From Prostheceraeus crozeri (taxonomy: Eukaryota > Platyhelminthes > Polycladida > Euryleptidae), in NCBI GenBank assembly GCA_907163375.1, contig CAJQUW010012889.1, positions 62,001-126,000 on the forward strand: a DNA stretch of 64,000 nt, read 5' to 3'. Shown one piece after another: positions 34,341-45,399 of this stretch (the stretch's first letter is position 1; each line of letters begins with the position of its first letter). The notes beneath the pieces were generated by a model that did not search any database, had not been told where the DNA came from, and worked only from the letters and a program-made list of their open reading frames with translations. The translations under genes were made by a program, and so were the position numbers.

Positions 34341-35449
34341 ATGGAACGACGCGTCGACTTAGATGAAGCAGATACTTCCACTGACGAATTAGACTACGAC
34401 TCCGGTGATGATATTGAATTTTTGGAGGATGACCTTGACTTCTCAGACTGGACTAATGTCGACAATCACAGTGATAGGTATGCAAAAAATGATTCAACAT
34501 TTTTTGGATTGCATGGCCTGTATCCACGATACGACGATGTGGAACCAAATGACATTATCTTCTATTGCAATACGCTGCTTCCTAACAAAATTTTTGATTT
34601 ATTAGCTCACTACACCAATGTCAGAGCAGATATATACATGTACATTGCTCAAGCAGGCAAATCTTCTACCCGTCTGTCAAGATGGGTGTCAACTAACGCC
34701 CAAGAAATGAAAAAATTCTTTGCCTGTCTTTTAGTCATGGGAGTTGTGCGAAAGCCCAGAATTGACATGTATTGGTCAACTGACCCGGTTACAGTGACAC
34801 CATATTTTTCAAACGAGAAGTGTTTATCAAGAGACCGTTTCTTCATCCTACTGAAATTTCTACGCTTCGCAAACTACAGTCATTTGAATGAAGAAGATCC
34901 ACTGAGGAAAATATCTCCATTCGTTGAGCGTGTGAAATCAATTATTCAGAATGTGTATTTGCCTGATCAACATGTATCCGTGGATGAGATTTTACTTTTG
35001 TTCAAAGGCAGACTTTACTTTCGAGCATATATTCCTAATAAGAGCTCGCGATACGGCATCAAAATCTACGCATTGATAGACAGGTTTGGCTATACTTGGA
35101 ACTTCTTCATACATACATCGGCTACTGATTTGCAACTGCCAGAGTCAGTCAGCATCTACAAGTGTGACCTTGGATTCAGCGGTAGCGTGGTTGTCTCTCT
35201 ATCACACGCGCTCTTTGACATGAATCATCGCATTTTTTGTGACAACTTTTTTTGTCTCCGACAAGCTGGCTGAATATTTACTGCAAAACCGCACTCATCT
35301 TTGTGGAACAGTAAGATTCAACCGGCTTCCCCGCATTGTCAAAGACAACTTCCCAACGGAGGTGAACAATGTCGAGAAATTTTCGAACAAGCACTTTCGA
35401 AAATCGAATATTTTGATTTTCGATCGACGGAATACAGGGAATCATCAAT
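34341..35449 (+). pseudogene. piggyBac 2 transposase, 3'-truncated
   Basis: The acidic N-terminus MERRVDLDEADTSTDELDYD leads to FFGLHGLYPRYDDVEPND and the helical dimer region. The core carries catalytic aspartates in HVSVDEILLLFKGR, IYALIDRFGYTWNF and RIFCDNFF. A frame change follows FCDNFF, after which SDKLAEYLLQNRTHLCGTVR continues to about 35.44 kb. There the sequence switches abruptly to Harbinger copy 2, so the GVD-D region and cysteine finger are missing. It is about 370 of an expected 550 residues and a different subfamily from piggyBac 1. Confidence 0.9.
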
Positions 35450-35525
35450 ATCGTACATCAATTATATCCCAGTTAACAGTGATCGCGGGCGACCAGTATC
35501 CCTTTGAACAGCTATCCCCATAACA

Positions 35526-36332
35526 CTGAAGTGCCTAGCTACGAATAGTTATCAACAGTCCATCGCCGAAACTTTTAAAGTAAACCAATCGACGGTCAGC
35601 CGATGTGTGGCTGCAATTGTGTCCATTTTGGCAAAGAAAGCCTCAGACTTCATACACTTTCCAAAGACAGATGCAGAGATTGTGTCAAGAAGCTTTCTTT
35701 GACACCGCTAGTTTTCCAACGATAATTGGATGTATTGATGGAACTCATGTGCGTATTCTGAGACCCAAAACAGACGAATCGCAATATCTGTGTCGTAAAA
35801 GGTATCATAGCATTAATGTACAAGTACAAGCAATTTGTGATCAAAACTGTAAATTCATTCATGTCTCCGCTAAGTGGCCTGGATCATCACACGATTCGTT
35901 TATTCTAAGAGACAGTGATGTTTGGAATGTCTTTGAAAATGGTGGTATCAGAGTCATTATTTTGGGATACTCCGCGTATCCTATCCACCATTCCGCGAAA
36001 CACATGGTGATAATTCGAAGAAAGCATACAAGACGAGTTGATGCAAAGCGCGTGTTTTTATTGAACAGGCTTTTGGCAGACTGAAACGAGGATTGGGTAT
36101 CCTACATCAGGAGGTCCGTATCGAAACGAAGAGAGTGCCTAAACTGATAGTGGCTTGCATGGTTCTGCATAACATAGCTATCGATTTGAATATGCCAGAT
36201 TTCAGCGACATATCTGATGAAGTACCTTCGAATGTCAATGAGAACGGTGATTCCAATAGTCATTACAGTGGACGTGAAAATGCAATCTCATACCGCAATT
36301 ACATTGTTGTGACTTATTTCAGACGTACTTGA
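35526..36332 (+). pseudogene. Harbinger transposase, copy 2
   Basis: Same protein pieces as copy 1: SIAETFKVNQSTVSRCVA, CIDGTHVRILRP, GYSAYP (catalytic aspartate replaced by tyrosine), GRLKRGLGIL and KLIVACMVLHNIAI. It shares the copy 1 frame changes and adds a 5-bp deletion just upstream of LCQEAFFDTASF. The conserved RW after GRLKR is altered here (RGLG versus RRWG), so copy 2 has decayed slightly further. Confidence 0.85.
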
Positions 36333-36547
36333 GTTAGTGTTCTGTCTCCATGTTAAAGGCTAATAATAGTAAAACCCTTATGTGTTGTGCAATTGTGGTT
36401 TTCACTATATAATTACTTTGAAATTCATTTTGATAATAACTTTAGATATTTTAAATATTGTAATTACATGTAAATTGTAATTACCTCGGTTGGTATATCA
36501 AAAGCGAGTGTTGTATTTCCAAGAATTATTTTATTCTGCTGTTCAAC

Positions 36548-37896
36548 TCAAAAGTTCACGTTACTACTTAGAAATCTATAGATCGGCTGCTGATTGTCCG
36601 AAAAATTGTTTGATTCACTGATGTCATCTGAAAATTTTTGAAGCGTCTTTGAACTCTCGATGACTGCTGTGAACGCATCAGCAGCAGCCATTTGCTTATC
36701 GATTAGCTGATTCTGCTTGACCCGTAGGATGGCTGCTTCTTCAAAATCTTTCAGCTGTGCGTTTAGAACCTGGAAAAGGTAAAAAATTTGATAAGATAGC
36801 TAAATTTTGGTATTCTATCTGACTGAATGCATTTCTTATAGTTGCTTGCACTAATAAAAAAAATTGCTAGTGTTATTTCTAGAATATCGAAAACATTTTC
36901 ACTTACATGTGTCATACACAATAGAATTAGGATATAAAATAGATCAACATCTACTGATTAACCAAGTACAAGTGTTTGCTGTACTTTAGATGTGTCGAAC
37001 TTAAAAGAGTCAATTTCCCCTACATCTACATCAGCTATACGTTGCTTATTCACTAAGTCACACACTACATTCGAATTAGAATATAATTTCAAAAGCAGAA
37101 TGGTGATCACGCATAAGACTATTAAGAGAATTAAATATTAACGGATTGTAATTTATTATCTAACTAAATAACTGAATTATTAAAACTAAAACTGAATTAC
37201 GGCATCCGCGGTTCTAGTGTTAATTGCGTTGAAGCATTAGAGTCTGAATCATTTCTTGAATGTCCATGCAGACATGCAGTTAGGGACCTGCGCATCACAT
37301 AGACCTAGATAACAAATGTGCAACAACAAACACCTACACAAAAACTTGCCTCCATTTGCTTTTGTCGGAGATCATCGTCGCTGATTTTTCTCGTCTTCTT
37401 GAATTCTGTTGCTGAGGTGGACCAGGTTGGTGAAGTTGCTGGCGGTGTTGGCTGTACGTTCATTGGCGGCATTTCTTCATCGTGAGACGAACTTGTGTCC
37501 ACAGCGGCCATACCAGCTTTAGTTGTTATTACTGGAGTCTCAATCCCTCCGTCGCAACCTTTAAAGCCAACAGCTCGATGACTTGATTGGTGGCATCCGA
37601 AAATGGTTTCTCCTCGCTTTTACCTCCACCTGTCTTACATCTTGATCGTTTGTTTGAAGCATTAGTCGATTTTGCGGCAGACTTGATATTTTGCCAATGC
37701 TTCTTGCACTGCACCCATAGTTGAAGTTTGTTCTATTCTTATTATTCTTTGATCTTGCGATTCTCTCCCAGGCATTTTTCCGTTTCTTGTTCAAGTGGGA
37801 TGAATTGCCCTTGCATTCAATATCATCTATGTTATCTCTATAAAGTTCAACTAAACGACCATCCTTTTCATTGTCAAACTTCGATGCCGATTCCAT
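36548..37896 (-). pseudogene. Harbinger accessory Myb/SANT-like gene, copy 2
   Basis: The N-terminal and middle pieces match copy 1 at protein level (MESASKFDNEKDGRLVELYR; CKKHWQNIKSAAK; MAAVDTSSSHDEEMPPMN), with the same frameshifts and the same GC-AG intron. The last exon runs from 36769 to 36548 and ends a little differently. As in copy 1, it faces the transposase. Confidence 0.7.
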
Positions 37897-38030
37897 TTTT
37901 CGTTGCGAACGTATGTAGTGTATGGTGATGTAAACCTCTCACGTACAAGATCGTGAAGAATTAGACACATAAACAAAACAAGCGGATTGGTCGCTTCAAG
38001 AAAATAAAGCACAATGAAAACGCTCTATGA

Positions 38031-38290
38031 CATAGAAATAGATTGTTTATCTGAAGTTGACTAGAATGGAAATTGACTCAAGGTCACGGCACATCCGGGG
38101 GAACTAAGTTGGGGCATGTAGAACCAATGAAAAGCTTGTAATTGCACATGTGACTGATTCTAACCCAATGATACAGTCGTTGACAAGTGTATCTAAATGA
38201 AAATGCGTGCGATTTTTGTGCCACTATTGTGTATTGCATGAAGCTTTCTTTACTTTCATTCTAGAGGTTTTATTATTATCAATTTCTATG
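38031..38290. mobile_element. 260-bp MITE inside Harbinger copy 2
   Basis: Identical placement, ends and CTCTATGA duplication as the MITE at 20278. The MITE was therefore present before the 3-kb unit was duplicated. Confidence 0.9.
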
Positions 38291-38436
38291 CTCTATGATG
38301 AGAACGCACGCGCTCTAGACTCACATTAGATGTTATTTTTAGTTTTTCCGACAAATCTATTGTGATTCCCCCTGACAACGCCGTCAATCAGTCACGTTTA
38401 ATCATAGATATATGACGCTTCACATAAAGGTCGCAC

Positions 38437-38610
38437 TGTATAGTCCAACTACTTTTAGCGCGACTTCTAGCGTGATCTCTGCATGCACATTAGTCAGACT
38501 ACAAAGTTCAATCTACTTCTAGTCTGACTATCATGCAGTAGCACGACTTTCAGCATGACATCTAGCTCAATCTACTAGCAAGATCTCTGCATACGGCCCC
38601 TGATTTCAAT
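38437..38610 (+). repeat. putative right terminal region of Harbinger copy 2
   Basis: Contains GCGACTTCTAGCGTGATC, TCTCTGCATGCACATTAG, AGTCAGACTAC and CTAGTCTGACTATCATGC. Several of these are inverted or direct relatives of words in 17600-17693. The words recur within the segment, giving a clustered subterminal repeat. Confidence 0.5.
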
Positions 38611-38954
38611 GGTGTTCGGAAGTGCCACACATGGCTCAAGAAATGTCACTGTCCTTCTTTGAATAGAACATTCAACAATACCCTGTCAGATACTATCAGT
38701 AATAGTTACGCTGTTCCTAATGACTAATGTCTCAAGATAGATATCTTTCTTATGATATTTTCTCTTCAAAAGGTCCTGCTCTCTTACTGATTTGATTCAA
38801 GGAGTTCTGCTTTATTTGTCTAAGATTATCTACAATATTTTGTTCAATGTATCATATCGATGTCATATTCTTGTCTGCAATTTCATTACTACTTTTTATT
38901 TCCTTTAACCATTTTTGAATTCTGTTTATGTTTCACCGATCCTTCATTTTCCAG

Positions 38955-39305
38955 ACAATACAACGCGTTTCATCATAAGAAACTATATTAAAGATTTCAA
39001 CAGCGAAAACGATTTTAATTTTGATGAGAAACTATCAAATAAACCGACTGTTTTGGAAGTTAAGAGAGTTGTGGCAAGGAAAATGAGAAAGGAACCCGAA
39101 ACGATATCCCTCAGACGAGAGATAGGATCATTTAAACAGAAAGATGTCTACGAGACTCGAAGTGGTTACGCAGACGTTGATGGGAACGAATACCACTCTC
39201 ACCAAGTGAAAAATCAAAGAACCACAACTCTCACCTGCGACGGAGATGGCTTTCCAATTGTAAAGAATCATCCGATCATGATATCTGTAGCTGTCAAAGA
39301 ATGTC
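38955..39305 (+). CDS. domain exon B (117 residues)
   Basis: Acceptor TTCATTTTCCAG, donor GTCGTGAGT, phase 1 at both ends. The N-terminus differs (DNTTRFIIRNYIKDF), but NDFNF, then TVLEVKRVVARKMRKEPETI, SLRREIG, DVYETRSGYADVDGNEY, and DGDGFPIVKNHPIMISVAVK follow the array pattern. It ends K-E-C, one of four copies whose last residues are an acidic residue or lysine-glutamate plus cysteine. The split codon joins exon A as AAC and exon C as CTA, both sense. Confidence 0.85.
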
Positions 39306-39442
39306 GTGAGTTTTTCATGTTTTCTTTTTTTGTATATTAACTAGCGTACATTACAACCATTGAAATTTGCATTCATGGCATCATTCCTACAACCGATACA
39401 TAGTTTTGTATCTTGCTATCAGGAAATTCAATTCATTTTTAA

Positions 39443-40215
39443 CCGGAGTCCTCAGGTGGGGTCCAGTGGACCCCGAAGCCATATTTTTCTATTTTACTTT
39501 TTCTACTGATCAACCTTTCGATCCATGTAAAATCATTATATCTGACAGTGTTTCCGCCGCATATTATGTTTCATTTCAATTGAATCAGTAAAAGTATGGT
39601 AGACAGGCTAAATGTTCTATTAGACGTACTCAGATCTCAGATGATGTGAAAATGTTCAGGTCTCTGGAAGTCAGTAGATGACTGCTGTTATTGTTCTCAT
39701 CGACATGATCCTTTTGGGAATATTCACTTACCATTGAAATATAAGATATAAACATGTCAATTGATCTCCAAAGGAATTTTTTTTCACGGCGAAAAAATGG
39801 AGGTATTACTTTCAAAAGCATCGATAGTCATTGGAAGCCGCAAATCCTTAGGAACAGAATATCGTGACAACGGCGCAATTTGGTTCCACACATGCTGTGG
39901 CATTCAATGGCTATATTATCATAAAGACCTAAATAAATAAGTATGCAAAGTAGCTTTACCCTTCCCGAAATGATAATCAAAATATACATGTACATGCACG
40001 CACATAACAGTTAACTATAGAACTTCAGTATGTGTCAACTGACCCATTGTTGAATTTTGATTAAATTTTTTTCATGAAATTTTGTTTCTGAGATAGTGAC
40101 GTCTATTAACTTAGGTTGTTTTATCATTTTCTCTGAAATTTCATGTAACCAGTGTTTCCTGACCTATAGTTTCGGTTTTACAGCATGTTATATCTAGAAC
40201 TACTGAATGGGTCAA
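39443..40215. mobile_element. possible piggyBac-type terminus and remnant
   Basis: TTAA at 39439 is followed by CCGGAGTCCTCAGG and the palindrome GGGGTCCAGTGGACCCC. Near 40020-40210 lie GTCAACTGACCCATTG and ATGGGTCAATTGACCTATG. The design (TTAA, short end, palindrome) copies that of the other piggyBacs here, but no transposase or second TTAA end was found. Confidence 0.35.
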
Positions 40216-40650
40216 TTGACCTATGCATAGAGAAACTCATGAACAATATCAATTACTATGAAAGCATGTTAGTTCTACATCACGTAAGCAAAAAATAAAG
40301 GCATTTCACAACTAGCATTAATTTTGTAAGTATTAAGATAAAATCGTATCATAAGTAATATTCAAGTCTTAGATGGATGCTTAAGATTTTGCCGATAAAA
40401 GATTAAAAAAGAAAATAGTGAAGTGTTTAATGCTATAAAAAGTTACAGGATTCTCAAAAGGGGTGAATCTTCTCTAGCTTACAAGTCAGAAATGTGATCA
40501 GTTATCAGAAATATTGGAATATACAGACTGATCGTTGATAGCCTTGTACGGGTGGAAATTCCTTTTTGTTTCCATTGAAATTGAAAATTGAAAACATTCT
40601 TTTGTAATGGCGATGTTTCTAATTTTTTAAGATAAATAAAATTGCAAACC

Positions 40651-40684
40651 GCCCGACGTTTCGTCCGCCGCGGACTTATTCATG
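40651..40684 (-). ncRNA. hammerhead-like motif, isolated
   Basis: The minus strand reads CATGAATAAGTCC, loop GCGGC, GGACGAAACGTCGGGC. The GTCC/GGAC stem plus CGAAAC matches hammerhead stem II and the GAAA box; the CUGANGA box is only partly matched. No PLE protein remains next to it. Confidence 0.4.
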
Positions 40685-41149
40685 GACAAACTGGCATTGG
40701 TGAGCGATGGTTTAAATATCAAAAATGAATTCTCGTCAATTCGTGTTTCCTATTCATGGATGGACAATGGATCCTAATGTAATTCGCTTCAATGTAACAA
40801 CGTTCTCAATTTTTTAATTGTCAATTTGTCAATTTATTTGTCAATTTCAATTAACAACGTAGAGCACACCGCACACCTATAGTGCATCATCATTGGAATT
40901 TCCACTTCCTTTCTCTGACTTGGCCTTGTATTCGTAAAAGAAGGCCTTTGAAAGCGAAAAAACGCATCGCAGACAGCCACTACATGTATTTATCAAGGGA
41001 TTTGATAATTTGAGAAATTTCATGACGATTGCCACAAAGTGTACCGACCACAAGTAAATGGTCGCTTGTTTTCATGGAAACGAAGAAATATTTAGTTATC
41101 AAATCAGATCTGTAATATGGCGACTTTCATTCTTTACAATAAGTTGTAT

Positions 41150-42215
41150 TCTTGCCAGCACTTCACATGCAGGTATTGTATTCTTGCCAGCACTTCACAT
41201 GCAGGTATTGCATTCTTGCCAACATTTCGCAATGCAGGTATTGCATTCTTGCCAACATTTCGCAATGCAGGTATTGCATTCTTGCCAACATTTCGCAATG
41301 CAGGTATTGCATTCTTGCCAACATTTCGCAATGCAAGTATTGCATTCTTGCCAACATTTCGCAATGCAGGTATTGCATTCTTGCCAACATTTCGCAATGC
41401 AGGTATTGCATTCTTGCCAACATTTCGCAATGCAGGTATTGCATTCTTGCCAACATTTCGCAATGCAAGTATTGCATTCTTGCCAACATTTCGCAATGCA
41501 GGTATTGCATTCTTGCCAACATTTCGCAATGCAGGTATTGCATTCTTGCCAACATTTCGCAATGCAGGTGTTGTATTCTTGCCAGCACTTCATATGGCAG
41601 GTGTTGTATTCTTACCAGCACCTCCCACTGCAGGTATTGTATTCTTGACAGCACTTCACATGCAGGTATTGTATTCTTACCAGCACCTCCCACTGCAGGT
41701 ATTGTATTCTTGCCAACACCTCCCACTGCAGGTGTTGTATTCTTGACAGCACTTCATATGGCAGGTGTTGTATTCTTACCAGCACCTCCCACTGCAGGTG
41801 TTGTATTCTTGACAGCACTTCATATGGCAGGTGTTGTATTCTTACCAGCACCTCCCACTGCAGGTGTTGTATTCTTGACAGCACTTCATATGGCAGGTGT
41901 TGTATTCTTGCCAACACCTCCCACTGCAGGTATTGTATTCTTGCCAACACCTCCCAATGCAAGCATTGTATTCTTGACAGCACTTCATATGGCAGGTGTT
42001 GTATTCTTGCCAACACCTCCCAATGCAGGTATTGTATTCTTGACAGCACTTCACATGCAGGCATTGTATTCTTGCCAACATTTCGCAATGCAGGTATTGT
42101 ATTCTTGCCAGCACTTCATATGGAAGGTGTTGTATTCTTGCCAACACCTCCCAATGCAGGTGTTGTATTCTTGCCAACACTTCGTAATGCAGGTAGGTAT
42201 TGCAGGTATGGTTTT
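41150..42215 (+). repeat. 33-bp minisatellite, about 32 copies
   Basis: Unit TGCAGGTATTGCATTCTTGC plus ACATTTCGCAA-type sequence, exactly 33 bp. The first part (to about 41575) is nearly uniform. The second is built of alternating 33-mers (TTGACAGCACTTCATATGG and TTACCAGCACCTCCCACTG types), a 66-bp higher-order repeat. Because 33 is divisible by three, most frames on both strands stay open for 130-400 codons; these are not genes. Every unit holds CAGGT, a potential splice site core. It ends about 160 bp before exon C. Confidence 0.95.
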
Positions 42216-42377
42216 TCATGGTTTAGGCAATGCAGTCTTGTCTTTTCACTTGCAATGCGCATATCAGATATTGCGTCGGTCTACTTTTTTCATAAGAAGC
42301 TCTTGTATTTGTAATTTGAATCCAGTCTCGTTCCTACATTTGCAGTGATATGCAATTCTGTATTTTGTATTCCACAG

Positions 42378-42722
42378 TAACCTCCTTTGGAATCGCAAAC
42401 TATTGCGACGATTGTAATAATGGACAAGATTTCGATTTCATCATCAAAGAATCAACCAAGATGGAGTTAAACGAAGTTCGAAGAATTGTTGCCGAAAAGA
42501 TGAGAAAGAATCCGAAGAGCATTTCTATTCGAAGAGAAGTTGGAAAAGTTGGGGAGAAGGATGTCTACCGACTTCAAAGTACTTTTTCTGATGCTGATGG
42601 TCATATCCATGATCCAAGTGAAGTAAAGGAGAGAAGGTTCGCAATTTATTGTAGTGATTCGAAGATTTTTCCTATAATAAGAAATCACACAAACACAATC
42701 ATTGTCTCTGCAGAGGACTGTC
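42378..42722 (+). CDS. domain exon C (115 residues)
   Basis: Acceptor GTATTCCACAG, donor GTCGTGAGT, phase 1. Sequence: SFGIANYCDDCNNGQDFDF, helix ELNEVRRIVAEKMRKNP, SISIRREVGKVGEKDVY, FSDADGHIHD, then FPIIRNHTNTIIVSAEDC. Compared with the array it keeps the G-I-A-N strand, the NG-x-DF turn, the KM helix end and the terminal D-C. The usual acidic D-D-D-E-F is reduced to DSKIF. Two extra cysteines (positions about 10 and 13) are not shared by most copies. Confidence 0.85.
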
Positions 42723-43167
42723 GTGAGTGTTTTCCAGTCATGATTCTCAGTAAACTGCAGACCATTTTGAATCAGTTGTCTACATGTAGATTTCCTGCAA
42801 CATATAATTGATGAAGCGTTTACGATTGACGTCGTGAAAGTTTGAATCAATTAACCAGCGCTCCACTGGAGAAAGCGTTTTTCATCCCCCTGGCGAATTT
42901 TTTGAATATCTTTTAAACCAAGCAAGCTGTGGACCCCAGATTTCTAATAGCTCACTTTCTACGTATCACACAACATTTGACTGAAGGATGATAAATTTTG
43001 CACAATACTTTTGGCGTGAGAGCTATTTTAAAATTTGAATGTTTGGAATATTCTGACTGATTTCGGTACATATTCACTTCTAATTTATATTGCGGTATCA
43101 ATTCTTGATGAGATAAGTTGAATTATACAAGTATAAACAATTCTTCCTAATATAATAGAGATATTCA

Positions 43168-43632
43168 GCAAAATCTTTGAATTTGAAATTATCTGTGTAT
43201 GCATGTTTGAAATTCAAATTTCAAATATGATATTTCATTATTTTTGTACTTTTTAGTTCAGCATCTGATCACCAATTATTGAAAATGTCAACAATCATGT
43301 TACTTTTAGCCTCAGTGTCTCGATTAAAGTCACGTAATTAGGCTGTTTCTTCTCCTGCAGAAACTAAATACTAAAATGTACGATTTCAATGCTACTTGAG
43401 TTGAACTAAAAGTTTGAATTATGTGATCTTTGACTTCATCTAATACAATGATGTAATCTCAGAGCGACTGATAATCATCGCTTTATTAACCACCTTGACC
43501 AGATCTTTCGATGAGTGTGTTGTTTATTAGTTTTTGTTGTCATTTCCCATTTCAAATAGTGATCTGTTGGAAATGTGTTGAAAATTGGTGGTTTTTGACC
43601 TTCACCTCAGCCCAGAGATGACCTTAGAAATA
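43168..43632 (+). repeat. intronic repeat, copy 2
   Basis: Direct copy of 33366-33779 with an insertion after CTTTTTAG. It lies 446 bp after exon C, whereas copy 1 lies 54 bp after exon A. Confidence 0.85.
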
Positions 43633-44756
43633 AAAGTGATGTTGTTTTCCTGAATTATGCAGATTTAAACTGAATCAACTTTTCACAACCCCACCGAAAT
43701 CATATGACAATCAAATGAGGATATCTGAATATCATTTGCAAAAGTGCAGAAGTCTGAATTTAATCTGAAAAAGGTTGATTATCTGAGTTAGCAAACTTGA
43801 AAGTTGAGCCAAGAAACAGAATAAGATCTCAGCTTTTGTATGAAGACCTGCATTATGATGTGGTTCATGAATTTTCTTGATAATCAGCCTAATTTCTGTT
43901 TTAAAATGATACTTGTGAGTAAACTTTCATACTATACATAGACTAAATTCTGCAGATCCAAATCGCTGTAAAGATTGGAATAATTTGCAAAAATTAACTT
44001 TTTATCAATTGATCAACTATTTTTTGGACCGCAGAGACGTGGCGTACGCAAAAAACTGAATTTTTTGATAGAAGCATTTTTACTGTATGTTGACATTTTT
44101 TGAGTCGACACTTCGTGCTTATTCTATAGGACAGCTACTGAATCCGTTCTCCATTCGAAGACATAGTAATCGGCTCCACCTCGTGATATATTTTGGGATG
44201 TCGTGGCCACATAAATATGTTCAAATGCATTCCTGAGATTTCATTAAGATGCATCTGAAGGTGTTAGGGTTTGAACCAGTGGCGGTTTAGCGATCATGCC
44301 CTTGATGCTCAGCATGACAAGATATTTTGTCTCATTTTTCTCATCACTAAAGTGACGCTAACAACCATTAGAAAGTTAAAGCTTTGTAACAAGAAAAAAC
44401 TCTCAACAACATTGTCAAACTTTCTCAACATTCACTTACGATTCTCAGATCATATTACTGTGGTATTAAGCTCATACTCAATTAGGATTTATTAAGTAGC
44501 TAACTTATTCAAAAACATTTTGGAGAAAGCAAACCAATTCGAACATATCTCAGTCGTCATTGGCCAATGCATGATCAAACAAGAACAATGGCTAAAACTG
44601 CAGATGACGAATTTCATGCTCCATCTCTTGTCATGGACGAGAAGCACGAGTTGCACGTATAACTCCTCTCAAACAACTAACGGTAGTTGATTGGACGGCA
44701 ATCTGTTGATTGTCGGTGTAGTGAAATGTCTCCATTCTAGATAGAGTCTCTTAGAC
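43633..44756. other. intron-like sequence, no clear feature
   Basis: No frame, splice pair or repeat structure recognised, apart from the possibility that the last 200 bp belong to the hAT fragment that follows. Confidence 0.5.
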
Positions 44757-45130
44757 ATGAATCTCTTTTCTTTTTATCAATGGGATTTCCTCTACCATCT
44801 GATGCGATCACCAAAATATTCATATGAAGATTTTTTTGATATAAGTCAGCTCCAAAATGAATTGAAATTCGTTTACGATGGTGACTTTAAAAGCCATTTA
44901 AGTTCTTTTTTTCTGAGGATTTACAAAAGAGATTGCCCGAAGTTGTGAAACTTCGAAAAAACTGTGTTTGAGCATTCCTATTTCATCAGGCAGTGCAGAA
45001 AGGTCTCCTCGGTGTTAAAAATATTTAAGACCTCAGCGTAATACAATTGGCTAGGAGCATTTTACCTCATTGGAAAGAATTTTTATCGAGAGGGAGTTTC
45101 TGGAAAGTTTATAAGAGTAAACTTTTTGAT
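44757..45130 (+). pseudogene. hAT transposase, C-terminal fragment
   Basis: An open stretch (FYQWDFLYHLMRSPKYSYED) is followed, after a stop and frame change, by CLSIPISSGSAERSPR and NTIGxEHFTSLE-like sequence. SIPISSGSAERS is the signature of the hAT dimerisation domain (usual form IPVSSASAERSFS). Only the C-terminal end remains and it is broken at several points. No terminal repeats or 8-bp duplication were found for it. Confidence 0.55.
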
Positions 45131-45399
45131 TTGACAATTGAAAAATTTGCGCTTCTGAAACCCCATCGAACCGACTTCCTTTAGGCCTATAAGTAATTTA
45201 TTCTGAAACTACTGATACAGTTTGCAATTCTGTGCGATTGACGGTGTTTCTCTCTCTTATGCATGCATCCGGCAACATGAATATTGTTTAATGGAGAATC
45301 CGCTAATTAATGTACGCCGTGGTCTTGCTTGTATGCATAGAGATGTCTAGATATGTACGTACATGCATCCTTTTATCATCGGGTGTAAAAGTAGCCTAT

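Larger units (their letters stand above)
35450..38436 (+). mobile_element. PIF/Harbinger-like element, copy 2 (dead)
   Basis: Nearly the same 3 kb as 17694-20687, same orientation, with about 1-2 percent substitutions by eye plus a 5-bp deletion near 35675. It carries the same embedded MITE with the same 8-bp duplication. Copy 2 begins abruptly inside piggyBac 2 and continues on the right into subterminal repeats, the reverse of copy 1. Confidence 0.9.

Noticed and set aside
20687-38955. Both Harbinger copies ending about 500 bp before a host exon (21178 and 38955) as evidence of exon-plus-element duplication
   Set aside because: The 500-bp segments and the exons themselves are not similar, so the spacing is probably coincidence.
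41058-42348. Long open frames (130-400 codons, both strands) across the minisatellite
   Set aside because: They follow automatically from a 33-bp unit with no stop; six overlapping frames cannot all be genes, and the region is an intron of the + strand gene.
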